Of a DNA stretch of 64,000 nucleotides, positions 43,971 to 52,607 are shown piece after piece. The notes under the pieces were generated by a model that was not told where the DNA came from, did not search any database, and was given only the letters and a program-made list of their open reading frames with translations. Source of the DNA: Tersicoccus sp. Bi-70. Its GTDB lineage: Bacteria > Actinomycetota > Actinomycetes > Actinomycetales > Micrococcaceae. Numbering within the stretch: position 1 is the stretch's first letter; each line of letters starts with the position of its first letter. The stretch covers positions 248,001 through 312,000 of the forward strand of contig NZ_MIEU01000002.1 in NCBI RefSeq assembly GCF_001968825.1, read 5' to 3'. The position numbers and the translations under genes are program-made.

Positions 43971-44447
43971 ATGCCCGATTCCCTCTACATGCCCGTCCAA
44001 CTGCGGTTCGGCGACATGGACGCCTACGGCCATGTCAACAACGTCGTCTACCTGCAGTACTTCGAGAACGCCCGCGTCCAGCTGGCACACGCCCCGCTCG
44101 ACGAGGTGCTGCTGCCCGCGGGCCGGGCCGGGCAGACGTTCGACGACCTGGTGGGGCCGGAGCGCTTCACCCTCGTCGGCCGGCAGGAGATCGAGTACCG
44201 CCAGCCCCTGACCTACCGCAACCGTCCCGTTTTCGTGAAGATCTGGGTCACCAGCGTCGGCGGGTCGAGCTACGACTTCGGTTACCTGGTCGCCGAGCGC
44301 GACGAGTCGACGGTGTACGCCCTCGGCGCCACCACGATGGTGCTCGTCGACCGCTCCACCGGGTCGCCCGTCCGGCTCACGCCCGAGCAGCGCGCCGCCC
44401 TGGAGCACTGGCACGGCGAGCCGGTCCCGTTCCGGCGCCGGAAGTGA
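43971..44447 (+). CDS. Acyl-CoA thioesterase, 4HBT (YbgC/FcbC) type
   Basis: 158-residue single-hotdog protein. The active-site segment VQLRFGDMDAYGHVNNVVYL carries the Asp of the 4-hydroxybenzoyl-CoA thioesterase family, followed by YFENARVQ. It probably hydrolyses an acyl-CoA in the cytoplasm. GGAAGG lies 8 nt before the ATG. The next gene begins 4 nt after its stop, so the two form an operon. Confidence 0.9.
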   Translation: MPDSLYMPVQLRFGDMDAYGHVNNVVYLQYFENARVQLAHAPLDEVLLPAGRAGQTFDDLVGPERFTLVGRQEIEYRQPLTYRNRPVFVKIWVTSVGGSSYDFGYLVAERDESTVYALGATTMVLVDRSTGSPVRLTPEQRAALEHWHGEPVPFRRRK

Positions 44448-44451
44448 CGCG

Positions 44452-45207
44452 GTGACCCCGGATCTGATGTTCGCCGATGCGACTTCGGCGGAGGATCTGC
44501 GCACGTTCGTCGCTCGGGCCCGGCAGGTGGACGACGGCGGCATCCGGCTGGCCGTCACCGGGTCGGTGCTCGCGGCGACGGTGTGCGTGCTCCGGCCGCC
44601 CGGTTTCGGCGAATCGGGGCCCACGGTGCTCGGGATGCGCACGATGGCGCTGGCGGACGACGCCACGGACGGGCTCGACGTGACCGTGCCGCTCGGTGCG
44701 GTGGCCGACCGCCTGGCACGCACGGCCGAGGCGGCTGCGGCAGGGGCCGGAGATGGCGACGCCCGGCGGCTGCCGGTGCCCCCGACGACGGTGACGGAGC
44801 CCTGGGCCGGGATCGCCGCGCCGCGTCGAGGCTGGGAACCGTTCGGCATGGCCCCCACCGGCCGGCTGCGTGAGGCGGCCCGGCAGGGCATCGACCTGGT
44901 CCGTGACGCCCTCCCGCAGGACGCCGGCAGCGCCGTGCTGCACACGGTGCGCCGCGCGGTGCTGGCCGCCCCGGCGGAGGGGCTGTTCGCTCGCGAACCG
45001 GGGGCCGACGTTCCGGCCGGCCCCGACGCCGGCGACCAGCACCGGATCCCGCTGGCGGCCGCCTACGCCGCGGAACTGCTCGGCTTCCTCGGCCGCACGG
45101 TCGCTCCCGGCGCTCCGTCCGGTCCGGCGGACGACATGTCCGTGTACGGCGCCCAGCGATGGCTGCGCCTGAGCAACGCCCGCGGCCACGTCCTGGTCAA
45201 GGTCTGA
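44452..45207 (+). CDS. Conserved actinobacterial protein of unknown function
   Basis: 251 residues, alanine- and arginine-rich, no membrane segment or signal peptide. It starts VTPDLMFADATSAEDLRTFV and has a repeated hydrophobic-charged pattern without a recognisable active site. It follows the 4HBT thioesterase by 4 nt and is convergent with glbO. I know the family only as a conserved neighbour of that thioesterase gene in actinobacteria and cannot assign a function. Confidence 0.8.
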   Translation: MTPDLMFADATSAEDLRTFVARARQVDDGGIRLAVTGSVLAATVCVLRPPGFGESGPTVLGMRTMALADDATDGLDVTVPLGAVADRLARTAEAAAAGAGDGDARRLPVPPTTVTEPWAGIAAPRRGWEPFGMAPTGRLREAARQGIDLVRDALPQDAGSAVLHTVRRAVLAAPAEGLFAREPGADVPAGPDAGDQHRIPLAAAYAAELLGFLGRTVAPGAPSGPADDMSVYGAQRWLRLSNARGHVLVKV

Positions 45208-45219
45208 CCCGGCGGAGGG

Positions 45220-45780
45220 TCAGGAGTCCTGCGCGCCCCGGACGGCGTGCGCCGGGTCCTGCGGATCCTCGGGGGCGTTGACCATCGCGTGGGCGGCCCG
45301 CTCGAGGTAGTCCCACAGCATCTGCTCGTGCAGCGGCGCCAGCGTCAGCGTGTCGACGGCGTCGCGCATGTGCTTGAGCCACCGCTCCCGCATCGCCGGG
45401 GTGACGGCGAAGGGGTGGTGCCGCATCCGCAGCCGCGGGTGGCCGCGTTCCTGCGAGTACGTGGTGGGCCCGCCCCAGTACTGCTCGAGGAACAGCCGGA
45501 GCCGGTCCTTCGCCGGTCCGAGGTCCTCCTCGGGATAGAGGGCCCGCAGGTCCGGGTCGCCGGCCACCCCGTCGTAGAACGCGTCCGTCAACGCCCGGAA
45601 CGTCGGCGCTCCGCCGACGTCCTCGTAGAACGTCGAGGGCGGCGGCGTGAACACGCCCGCGCCGGCGGGCCGGAGCTGGGCCGCTTGCCCGGGCCCGACG
45701 CCGAGTGCGGGCCGAGCGGCATCGGAGGTCCGGTCGGGAACGGGAGCGGAGCCGTGGGGGCCGTGTGGGTGGTCGGTCAT
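45220..45780 (-). CDS. glbO: Truncated haemoglobin, group II
   Basis: 186 residues. The globin core starts near residue 51 with FYEDVGGAPTFRALTDAFYD (Tyr69 at B10) and contains the proximal His121 in RMRHHPFAVT and Trp134 (G8) in RERWLKHM; these mark group II (TrHbO). Such proteins bind O2, NO or peroxide near the membrane. The first 50 residues are a His/Pro/Gly/Ala-rich, probably disordered extension that most TrHbO proteins lack. The ATG overlaps the stop of mscS (ATGA), so haemoglobin translation is coupled to that of the channel. Confidence 0.92.
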   Translation of the reverse strand: MTDHPHGPHGSAPVPDRTSDAARPALGVGPGQAAQLRPAGAGVFTPPPSTFYEDVGGAPTFRALTDAFYDGVAGDPDLRALYPEEDLGPAKDRLRLFLEQYWGGPTTYSQERGHPRLRMRHHPFAVTPAMRERWLKHMRDAVDTLTLAPLHEQMLWDYLERAAHAMVNAPEDPQDPAHAVRGAQDS

Positions 45781-46682
45781 GAGCGGTTCCCTTCGCCGGT
45801 GTCCCGGGAGGTGGTGGTGCGGCCGGTGGTGGTGCGGGCGTCGGTGCCCTCGCGCGTGCTGCCCGGCGCGGATCCGTCGACCGCGGGCTGGCTGCGCGTG
45901 TCCGCGCTGCGCCTGTCGACGGCCTGACGGGTGACGACGCGCTGATTCGCGGTGCGCGGGGTGGTGACGGCGTGCTGGTCGGTGATCGGCCGGTACACGG
46001 TGCGCTGCTGGGCGGTGCCGGGGTGGGCGGTGCGCTTGATCGGCGACTTGCGGCGGCGCCGGTAGGACGCGCTCTTGCCCTGGCTCTTGTTGCCGATCAT
46101 CAGCATCTCGCCGTTGCGCAGATACCAGATGGTGCCGTCGTCGTCGACCAGCCGCGTGATGCGCAGGCTGACCGCCTCGACGCGGCCCTCGATGGTGCCG
46201 ACCTGGATGACGTCGCCGATGCCGAACTGGTCCTCGACGGTCAGGAAGATGCCGGCGATGAAGTCGCGGATCAGCTGCTGGGCGCCGAAGCCGATGGCGA
46301 CACCGGCGATACTGACGCTCGCGAGCAGCGGGGCGATGTTCCAGCCGAGGGCCTGCAGCCCGGTGGTGATGGCGAGAGCGCAGATGATCACGGCCGCCAC
46401 CGACTTCAGCAGCGACCCGATGGTCTCTGCCCGCTGGGCCCGGCGCACGTGGTCGTCCGGGTGGATCGACGGCGCGGCCCAGCGGAAGCCCCCCCGCTTG
46501 AAGATGGTGTTGCCCTTGCGGATGCGGCCGACGACGACGTTGATGAACAGGCGCACGACGACCCAGGCGACGATGGCGGCGCCGAGGATCCAGAGCAGGC
46601 GGACGACGTCGATCTGGTCGGCCGCCTGAGCGACCGACTGGAGGGGCTCGCTCGCGTCGGCCATCGAGGGGAGCACGGACAC
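45777..46682 (-). CDS. mscS: Small-conductance mechanosensitive channel (MscS family)
   Basis: 301 residues. Two to three hydrophobic segments (about 27-52, 82-105, 112-140) end in the pore-lining, glycine/alanine-rich VSIAGVAIGFGAQQLIRDF. The beta domain follows (GIGDVIQVGTIEGRVEAV, ITRLVDDDGTIWYLRNGEM). The usual C-terminal alpha/beta domain is missing and is replaced by about 85 low-complexity Arg/Thr/Ser residues. It would release solutes on hypo-osmotic shock. GTG at 46682 with GGAAGGA upstream; TACGCT further upstream is a possible -10. Overlaps glbO downstream. Confidence 0.9.
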   Translation of the reverse strand: MSVLPSMADASEPLQSVAQAADQIDVVRLLWILGAAIVAWVVVRLFINVVVGRIRKGNTIFKRGGFRWAAPSIHPDDHVRRAQRAETIGSLLKSVAAVIICALAITTGLQALGWNIAPLLASVSIAGVAIGFGAQQLIRDFIAGIFLTVEDQFGIGDVIQVGTIEGRVEAVSLRITRLVDDDGTIWYLRNGEMLMIGNKSQGKSASYRRRRKSPIKRTAHPGTAQQRTVYRPITDQHAVTTPRTANQRVVTRQAVDRRSADTRSQPAVDGSAPGSTREGTDARTTTGRTTTSRDTGEGNRS

Positions 46683-46867
46683 GCAGAATCCTTCCGCAGC
46701 GGATGGGGACCGATCCAGCGTAGGCGCCGAGCCTGTCCGGACGCTTGGAAACGCGCCGTGAGACGGGCCACGCCGGCCTGACTACCGGCGGCATGATGCC
46801 GCACCGGTGACGCCGGCGCGGATGAATGCAGGGCCGCTCACGCCGCCGGCGGGAGAAGCCCGCGCGC

Positions 46868-49360
46868 TCAGTCCCGCGCGGTCAGCAGCTCCGTCAGGGA
46901 TCCCAGCAGCGCCGCGGGCACGTCGAGAGCCTGCAACCCCGCCAGCTTCGCCGCGATCGGCCGGTCCGAGGTGATCAGCGCCCACACCGGCGGCTTGGCG
47001 TCGTTCAGCCACTGCGCGCCCGCGAGCCGGGCGAGCAGGGCGTCCCGGTCGGGGGCGGGAGCCGGGGCGGGCTCGTCGAACGTCAGGTGCAGCACCAGCG
47101 TCCGGTCGGTCGGCGCGGTGACGGTGACGCTGAACCGGTGCGCGTCGCCGGTCTGCACCTCGAGCGGATCGCCCTCCACGGTCACCGCGCTCGGCCGGTG
47201 GTCACTGAGCCAGGTGACGGTCCACGTGCGTTCGGTCGGGACGACGTCGGCGGCCTCGACGGTCCGGGTGCCGTCCGGTGACGGGTGCGCTTCGGCGGAC
47301 AGGATGACCAGGCGGCCGGGGCCGGGCTGGGCATCCATGCCCGACTTCCCGTTCGTGGAGACCAGGTCGTCCTGGACGCTCGGCTCCCACCGCAGCCCGG
47401 TGACGACGGTCGGCGTGTCCGGACCTGAGCCCGTGCCGTCGTCCTCGACCAGGTCGAAGGCGCCGGTGTCCCCGGGGGCGATCAGCACCTCCAGCGCGGT
47501 CGGCAGCGCGGCGGCGTCGAGTTGGTCGGTGTCGGCGTTGCTGGTGCCCGCGAGCGGCAGGATGCCGCCGTCGGCCAGCAGCACGGGGATGGCGTCGAGG
47601 TCGCGGTGGAGGACGAGGGACCGGTCGCCGTCGTAGGTCTGCCCGCTGACGACGTCGGTCCACCGGCCCGGGGGCAGCCAGGCGGTGACAGCACCGCAGC
47701 GGGTCAGCGGGTCGCGCGGTGAGGTGATCGGTGCCACCAGCAGCTCCGAGCCGAAGGCGAACTGGTGCGGGACGGTGTACGCCTCGTCGCGGCCGGGGTG
47801 CAGGTGGTACATCGGCCGGACCAGGGCGGTACCGGCCGCCGCCCGGTGGTTCATCGTGTGCAGGTAGGGCACGAGCCGGTGCCGCAGCCGCAGCGCCTCG
47901 CTGATCGCGGTGCGGCTCTCGGCGGGGTAGTTCCACGGCTCCTTGAGCAGGAACGCGTTGTTCGTCGAGTGCAGGCGCAGCACGGGGGAGAAGACCCCCA
48001 GCTGAACCCACCGGGTCATCAGCTCGTCGTCCCGCACACCGTCGATGTGGCCGCCGATGTCGTGGCTCCACCAGCCGTAGCCGATGTTGGCGGCCGTCGC
48101 GGTGAACCGGGGCTGGAACCGCAGCGAGTCCCACGTGATGATCGTGTCGCCGGAGAAGCCGACGGGGTAGCGGTGGGAGCCAGGGCCGGCGTACCGGGAG
48201 AAGGTCAGCGCCCGGCCTGCGAGCGGGCCGCCGTCGCGCGCCGCGTCCAGGAAGTGCAGGTGGTTGAGCAGCCACAGGGGGTCGACGTCGCGCACCCGGC
48301 TGAAGTGGCCCTGCTGCCAGTCGATCCACCAGAAGTCGACACCGGCCTCCTCGAGCGGGTGGTGCAGCACGTCGAAGTAGGCCTCGACGAACGCCGGGTC
48401 GGTGATGTCGAAGGGGACGGGAGTGCCCGACGCCGGGTCGACGCCCATCCGCTCCGCCATCGCCGGGTACGGGTCCTCGAAGGAGCGGACCCCGTCGGCC
48501 GGGTGCAGGTTCAGCGTGGTGTGCAGGCCACGCTCGTGGAGACCGGTCAGGAACGCCTCCGGGTCCGGGAAGAGGCTCGGCTCCCAGCTGTACCCGGTCC
48601 ACCCGGAACCGTCCCCGGGCGGCACGGAGCCCACGCGGTGCCAGTCCATGTCGACCACGGCGACGGAGAACGGCAGGTTCTCCGCGGTGAACCGGTCCAT
48701 CAGCGTCAGGTACTCGTCCTGGTGGTAGTCGTGGTAGCGGCTCCACCAGTTGCCGAGCGTCCACCGGGGCAGCAGCGGGGTGGCGCCGGAGACGGCGTGG
48801 AAGGCGGCCAGTGCGCCGTCGTAGTCCCGGTTGTAGGCGAACACGTAGAGGTCGGTGCGCCCGGGCTCGCGGGAGCCGAAACCGCCGTCCTCGGTGAACA
48901 GGAAGGACCGGGAGTCGTCGAGGACGGCGACGCCGTTGGCGGAGAGGATGCCGTCCTCGAGCGGGATGGCGCCGTCCGCATCGTCCAGGGTGCGGGCGGT
49001 GCCGCCGAGGTTGACCGGGGCCAGCTCGTCGTCGCCGTACCGCCACGTGCTGTGGTGGTGCGTCCAGCCGCCGGTCGCCTGCACGGAGAGGCCCTGCGGG
49101 GAGAACGGGCGGCGGTCGTAGGCCAGGCGGAACTGGCTGGTGACGATCTCGAGCATGCCGTCCTCGCGCACCTCGAACACCGGCACCGGCAGCTGCCGGT
49201 TCAGGGCGAAGGTCGACGCCCGGTCCTCGAAGCCGCCGTCCTCGGACCACTCCAGGCGCACGAGGCCCTCGGTGAGGACGGTGATCCGCCAGTGCTCACC
49301 GGCCAGGACGGCGCGGGGATCGGCCACGGGACGGGTGGGCAGGACGGGGCGCGTGGGCAC
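46868..49360 (-). CDS. Glycoside hydrolase family 31, alpha-glucosidase-like
   Basis: 830 residues without a signal peptide, so cytoplasmic. The catalytic domain has the GH31 markers: nucleophile Asp347 in DFWWIDWQQG and acid/base Asp405 in GFSGDTIITW, plus VAVVDMDWH and DIGGH. The nucleophile motif WIDWQQG differs from the WxDMNE of classical alpha-glucosidases, so specificity (alpha-glucoside, alpha-xyloside or another) is open. An N-terminal beta-sandwich (1-190) and C-terminal beta domains (about 560-830) frame it. GTG at 49360 with GAGGAG upstream. It follows osmC in the same direction. Confidence 0.9.
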   Translation of the reverse strand: MPTRPVLPTRPVADPRAVLAGEHWRITVLTEGLVRLEWSEDGGFEDRASTFALNRQLPVPVFEVREDGMLEIVTSQFRLAYDRRPFSPQGLSVQATGGWTHHHSTWRYGDDELAPVNLGGTARTLDDADGAIPLEDGILSANGVAVLDDSRSFLFTEDGGFGSREPGRTDLYVFAYNRDYDGALAAFHAVSGATPLLPRWTLGNWWSRYHDYHQDEYLTLMDRFTAENLPFSVAVVDMDWHRVGSVPPGDGSGWTGYSWEPSLFPDPEAFLTGLHERGLHTTLNLHPADGVRSFEDPYPAMAERMGVDPASGTPVPFDITDPAFVEAYFDVLHHPLEEAGVDFWWIDWQQGHFSRVRDVDPLWLLNHLHFLDAARDGGPLAGRALTFSRYAGPGSHRYPVGFSGDTIITWDSLRFQPRFTATAANIGYGWWSHDIGGHIDGVRDDELMTRWVQLGVFSPVLRLHSTNNAFLLKEPWNYPAESRTAISEALRLRHRLVPYLHTMNHRAAAGTALVRPMYHLHPGRDEAYTVPHQFAFGSELLVAPITSPRDPLTRCGAVTAWLPPGRWTDVVSGQTYDGDRSLVLHRDLDAIPVLLADGGILPLAGTSNADTDQLDAAALPTALEVLIAPGDTGAFDLVEDDGTGSGPDTPTVVTGLRWEPSVQDDLVSTNGKSGMDAQPGPGRLVILSAEAHPSPDGTRTVEAADVVPTERTWTVTWLSDHRPSAVTVEGDPLEVQTGDAHRFSVTVTAPTDRTLVLHLTFDEPAPAPAPDRDALLARLAGAQWLNDAKPPVWALITSDRPIAAKLAGLQALDVPAALLGSLTELLTARD

Positions 49361-49399
49361 GGATCGACTCCTCGGTGGTGCGGGACGGCGGGGCGGACC

Positions 49400-49861
49400 T
49401 CAGACGACGGTCGGCTCGTGGTGGACCGGGAAGGCGACGCTGCGGGCGATGAAGCACAGCCGCGCGGCCTCCTCGTGGAGGGTGTTCGCCAGCTCCGCCT
49501 GTGCGGGGTCGGCGAGCCGGACGCGCGGGCGCAGGGTGACCTCGGTGAACTCGCCGGACCCGTCCGGGTTCAGGCGCATCGAGCCGGAGGCGTCGTCGTC
49601 GTACCCGGTCACCACGACGTCGTGGCGTACGCACACGTGCAGGTAGGAGAGCAGGTGGCACTCGCTCAGCGCGGCGACGAGGAGCAGCTCCGGGTTCCAC
49701 CGGTCCGCGTCCCCGTGGAAGGTGCGGTGGGCCGACCCGAGCAGCGTGGGCACGCCGGCGGAGGTGACCTCGTGGTCGCGTCCGTAGCCGCGGTAGGTGG
49801 CCGTGCCCTCGCCCCGGTCACCGGTCCAGGCGACCGCGACCGCGAACCGGTGCTCGCTCAC
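49400..49861 (-). CDS. OsmC family peroxiredoxin-like protein
   Basis: 153-residue OsmC/Ohr-type protein. The two redox cysteines are in LSECHLLSYLH and ARLCFIARSV. Such proteins reduce organic hydroperoxides; this one is nearer the general YhfA/OsmC group than to Ohr. The GTG at 49861 overlaps the pepN stop (GTGA), so it is translationally coupled to pepN. GH31 follows 39 nt later. Confidence 0.9.
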   Translation of the reverse strand: MSEHRFAVAVAWTGDRGEGTATYRGYGRDHEVTSAGVPTLLGSAHRTFHGDADRWNPELLLVAALSECHLLSYLHVCVRHDVVVTGYDDDASGSMRLNPDGSGEFTEVTLRPRVRLADPAQAELANTLHEEAARLCFIARSVAFPVHHEPTVV

Positions 49862-52437
49862 GAGGTGGCGACCACCGCGGTGTCCCGCTCCCGCGCGGCC
49901 AGGGCGCGCACGACGTCGTCCCGGCCCTCGCGCACGAGCCGGCGCAGCGCGGGGCTGCGGTCACCGAGCTGGTCGAGGAACGCGTCCGTCGCGGCTACCG
50001 CGTCCGCACTGATCGGCCGGTTCGGGTAGAGGCCCTGGACGATCTGCTCGGAGATCTCGTGGGTGCGGGTGGCCCACACGTGCTCGATCGCGGCGAAGTA
50101 CTTCTCGGTGAACGGGGTGAGCAGCGACTCGTCGTGTGCCCGCTTGAACCCGGCGATGACGGCCTGCTGGACGGCGTTCGGGAACTCGGCGCGCTCGACG
50201 ACGGCGTCCCACGCCTCCGCCTTGGCCTCGGGCGTCGGCACCGCGGCGCGGGCCATCGCGGCCATCCGGGCGCCTGTGGCGGTCGCGTCCCGCTCGTACT
50301 CGGCGTCGATGTCGGCCGTGCCGCGACGTCCGCCGGCGACGAGCGCCACCAGCAGTTCCCAGCGCAGGTCCGTGTCGATGGTCAGGCCGTCCAGCGTCTC
50401 GTGCCCGTCCAGCAGTGCGGTCACCGCGTCCAGCTGCTCGTCGGTGCGGGCGAGCGCCGCGAAGGACTTGGTGAACTGCAGCTGGTGGTCCGAGCCGGCC
50501 TTCGCGTCGCGGGCCAGGCGCAGCAGTGCGTCGGCGGACCGCTCGATCGCCTCGCGGCGGTGGTCCTCCGCGACGAACTGGTACAGGGTCGCCATCAGCT
50601 GGCGCAGCAGCACGAGCACGACGGTCGAGTCGGTCTCGGCGTCGATGTTGGCCAGCACCAGCTCGACGTAGTCGCGGGCCGGGCTCTCCCCGTCGCGGGT
50701 CGCGTCCCACGCGGAGTTCCACACGAGGGTGCGCGGCAGGGACTGCGCGAAGTTCTTCAGGTGCCGTTTGGCGGTGGCCAGGGAGTTCTCATCCAGGCGC
50801 ACCTTGGCGTAGGCGAGGTCGTCGTCGTTGACGAGGATCAGGTCCGGCCGCTCCATGCCGACCAGCTCGGGCACCTCGGTGCGCTCGCCGGCGACGTCGA
50901 GCTCCACCCGGTGGTTGCGGACCAGCCGGCCGGCGTCGTCGACGTCGTAGAAGCCGATCGCGGTGCGGTGCGGCCGCAGCGTCGCGTGATCCTCGGGAGC
51001 GGTCTGGACGACGGCGAAGGAGGTGATCACCTCACCCCCGTCGGACTCGATCTCCGGGGCCAGGGTGTTCACGCCGGCGGTCTCCAGCCACGCCTGACCC
51101 CAGGCGCCGAGGTCCCGGCCGCTGGCCTGCTCGAGCTCGGTGAGCAGGTCGGTCAGCTCGGTGTTGGACCAGGCGTGCTTGCCGAAGTACTCGCGCACGC
51201 CGGCCATGAACTGCTCCTGGCCGACCCAGGCCACGAGCTGCTTGAGCACCGAGGCGCCCTTGGCGTAGGTGATGCCGTCGAAGTTGACCTGGACGTCCTC
51301 CAGGTCGTTGATCGGGGCGACGATCGGGTGCGTCGTGGGCAGCTGGTCCTGCCGGTACGCCCAGCTCTTCTCGAGCGAGGAGAACGTGGTCCACGCGGTC
51401 GAGTACTCGGTGGCCTCCGCGGCGGCGAGCGTGGACATGTACTCGGCGAACGACTCGTTCAGCCACAGGTCGTTCCACCAGCGCATGGTCACCAGGTCGC
51501 CGAACCACATGTGCGCGAGTTCGTGCAGCACGGTGATGGCCCGGCGCTCGACGGTGGCCTCGGCGACCTTGGACCGGAACACGTACGTCTCGGTGAACGT
51601 GACCGCCCCGGCGTTCTCCATCGCCCCGGCGTTGAACTCGGGAACGAAGAGCTGGTCGTACTTGGCGAACGGGTACGGGGTGCCGAACTGCTGCTCGTAG
51701 AACGTGAAGCCGGCACGGGTGATCGCGAAGATGTCCTCGGCGTCGACGAACTGCATCAGCGACTTGCGGGCGAACACGCCGAGCGGGATGGTGCGGCCGT
51801 CGGAGCTGGTCAGCTCGGAGGTGATGCTCTGGTACGGGCCGGCGACGAGCGCGGTCACGTAGGAGGAGAGCACGGGGGTCGGCTCGAAGTCCCACGTGGC
51901 GACGCTGGTGGTGCTGCCCGCGGCCTGGGCCTCAACCGGCTCGGGCGTGGGCGAGTTGGAGACGACGGCCCAGTGCGCGGGGGCGGTCACGGTGAAACGG
52001 AAGCGGGCCTTCAGGTCGGGCTGCTCGAAGACGGCGAACATCCGCCGGGAGTCCGGCACCTCGAACTGGCTGTACAGGTAGACCTCGTCGTCGACGGGGT
52101 CGACGAACCGGTGCAGTCCCTCGCCGGTGTTCATATAGAGGCCGTCGGCGACGACGGTCAGCTCGTTCTGCTCGGCCAGGTCGTCCAGCTGGATGCGCAC
52201 GCCGTCGGAGACGGTCGCCGGGTCGAGGTCCACGCCGTTGAGCGTGACCCGGTGGACCGCGTCCGTGACCGCGTCGATGAAGGTGGAGGCGCCGGCGGTC
52301 GCGGAGAACCGCACCACCGTCGTCGACCCGAACACCGTCTCGCCACGCGTCAGGTCCAGACTCACGTGGTACGAGTCCACGGAGAGCAGATCGGCGCGGG
52401 CGCGTGCCTCATCGCGAGTCAGGTTCAGTCCTGGCAA
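49858..52437 (-). CDS. pepN: Aminopeptidase N (M1 family)
   Basis: Zinc aminopeptidase that trims N-terminal residues from peptides. 859 residues with GAMENAG at 271-277, the zinc site HELAH at 305-309 and Glu328 in NESFAEYMS. I place the start at the TTG of 52437 (MPGLNLTRDEARARAD), because GGAGG lies 9 nt before it and the actinobacterial homologues start with this sequence; an upstream in-frame ATG at 52473 has no ribosome-binding site. On the minus strand TAAGACT near 52513-52507 is a possible -10. Divergent from ggt, co-translated with osmC. Confidence 0.95.
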   Translation of the reverse strand: MPGLNLTRDEARARADLLSVDSYHVSLDLTRGETVFGSTTVVRFSATAGASTFIDAVTDAVHRVTLNGVDLDPATVSDGVRIQLDDLAEQNELTVVADGLYMNTGEGLHRFVDPVDDEVYLYSQFEVPDSRRMFAVFEQPDLKARFRFTVTAPAHWAVVSNSPTPEPVEAQAAGSTTSVATWDFEPTPVLSSYVTALVAGPYQSITSELTSSDGRTIPLGVFARKSLMQFVDAEDIFAITRAGFTFYEQQFGTPYPFAKYDQLFVPEFNAGAMENAGAVTFTETYVFRSKVAEATVERRAITVLHELAHMWFGDLVTMRWWNDLWLNESFAEYMSTLAAAEATEYSTAWTTFSSLEKSWAYRQDQLPTTHPIVAPINDLEDVQVNFDGITYAKGASVLKQLVAWVGQEQFMAGVREYFGKHAWSNTELTDLLTELEQASGRDLGAWGQAWLETAGVNTLAPEIESDGGEVITSFAVVQTAPEDHATLRPHRTAIGFYDVDDAGRLVRNHRVELDVAGERTEVPELVGMERPDLILVNDDDLAYAKVRLDENSLATAKRHLKNFAQSLPRTLVWNSAWDATRDGESPARDYVELVLANIDAETDSTVVLVLLRQLMATLYQFVAEDHRREAIERSADALLRLARDAKAGSDHQLQFTKSFAALARTDEQLDAVTALLDGHETLDGLTIDTDLRWELLVALVAGGRRGTADIDAEYERDATATGARMAAMARAAVPTPEAKAEAWDAVVERAEFPNAVQQAVIAGFKRAHDESLLTPFTEKYFAAIEHVWATRTHEISEQIVQGLYPNRPISADAVAATDAFLDQLGDRSPALRRLVREGRDDVVRALAARERDTAVVATS

Positions 52438-52595
52438 GTGGGTCGCCTCCAAGCGAGCTGGTGCCGGGCGCATGGATGGCGCCGGATGCGTTCGTGGTCC
52501 TCGCTAGTCTTACCCCAGCGACGCGCCTTGCCAAGTCTGCTGTCGGAGTACCGGGTACTTCTGCCCGGTCCCGCCGGGCCGCGAGGAGGTACCCC

Positions 52596-52601
52596 TACGC
52601 T
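52596..52601 (+). promoter_or_regulatory. -10 element of a probable leaderless promoter (ggt)
   Basis: TACGCT ends 6 nt before the ATG of ggt. A GAGGAGG lies upstream of this -10 element and so would not be in the mRNA if this promoter is used. Confidence 0.45.
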
Positions 52602-52607
52602 GGGGTG

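Noticed and set aside
52438-52473. Upstream ATG as start of pepN
   Set aside because: No ribosome-binding site, extra residues not conserved; the TTG at 52437 has GGAGG at good spacing and the family's usual first residues.
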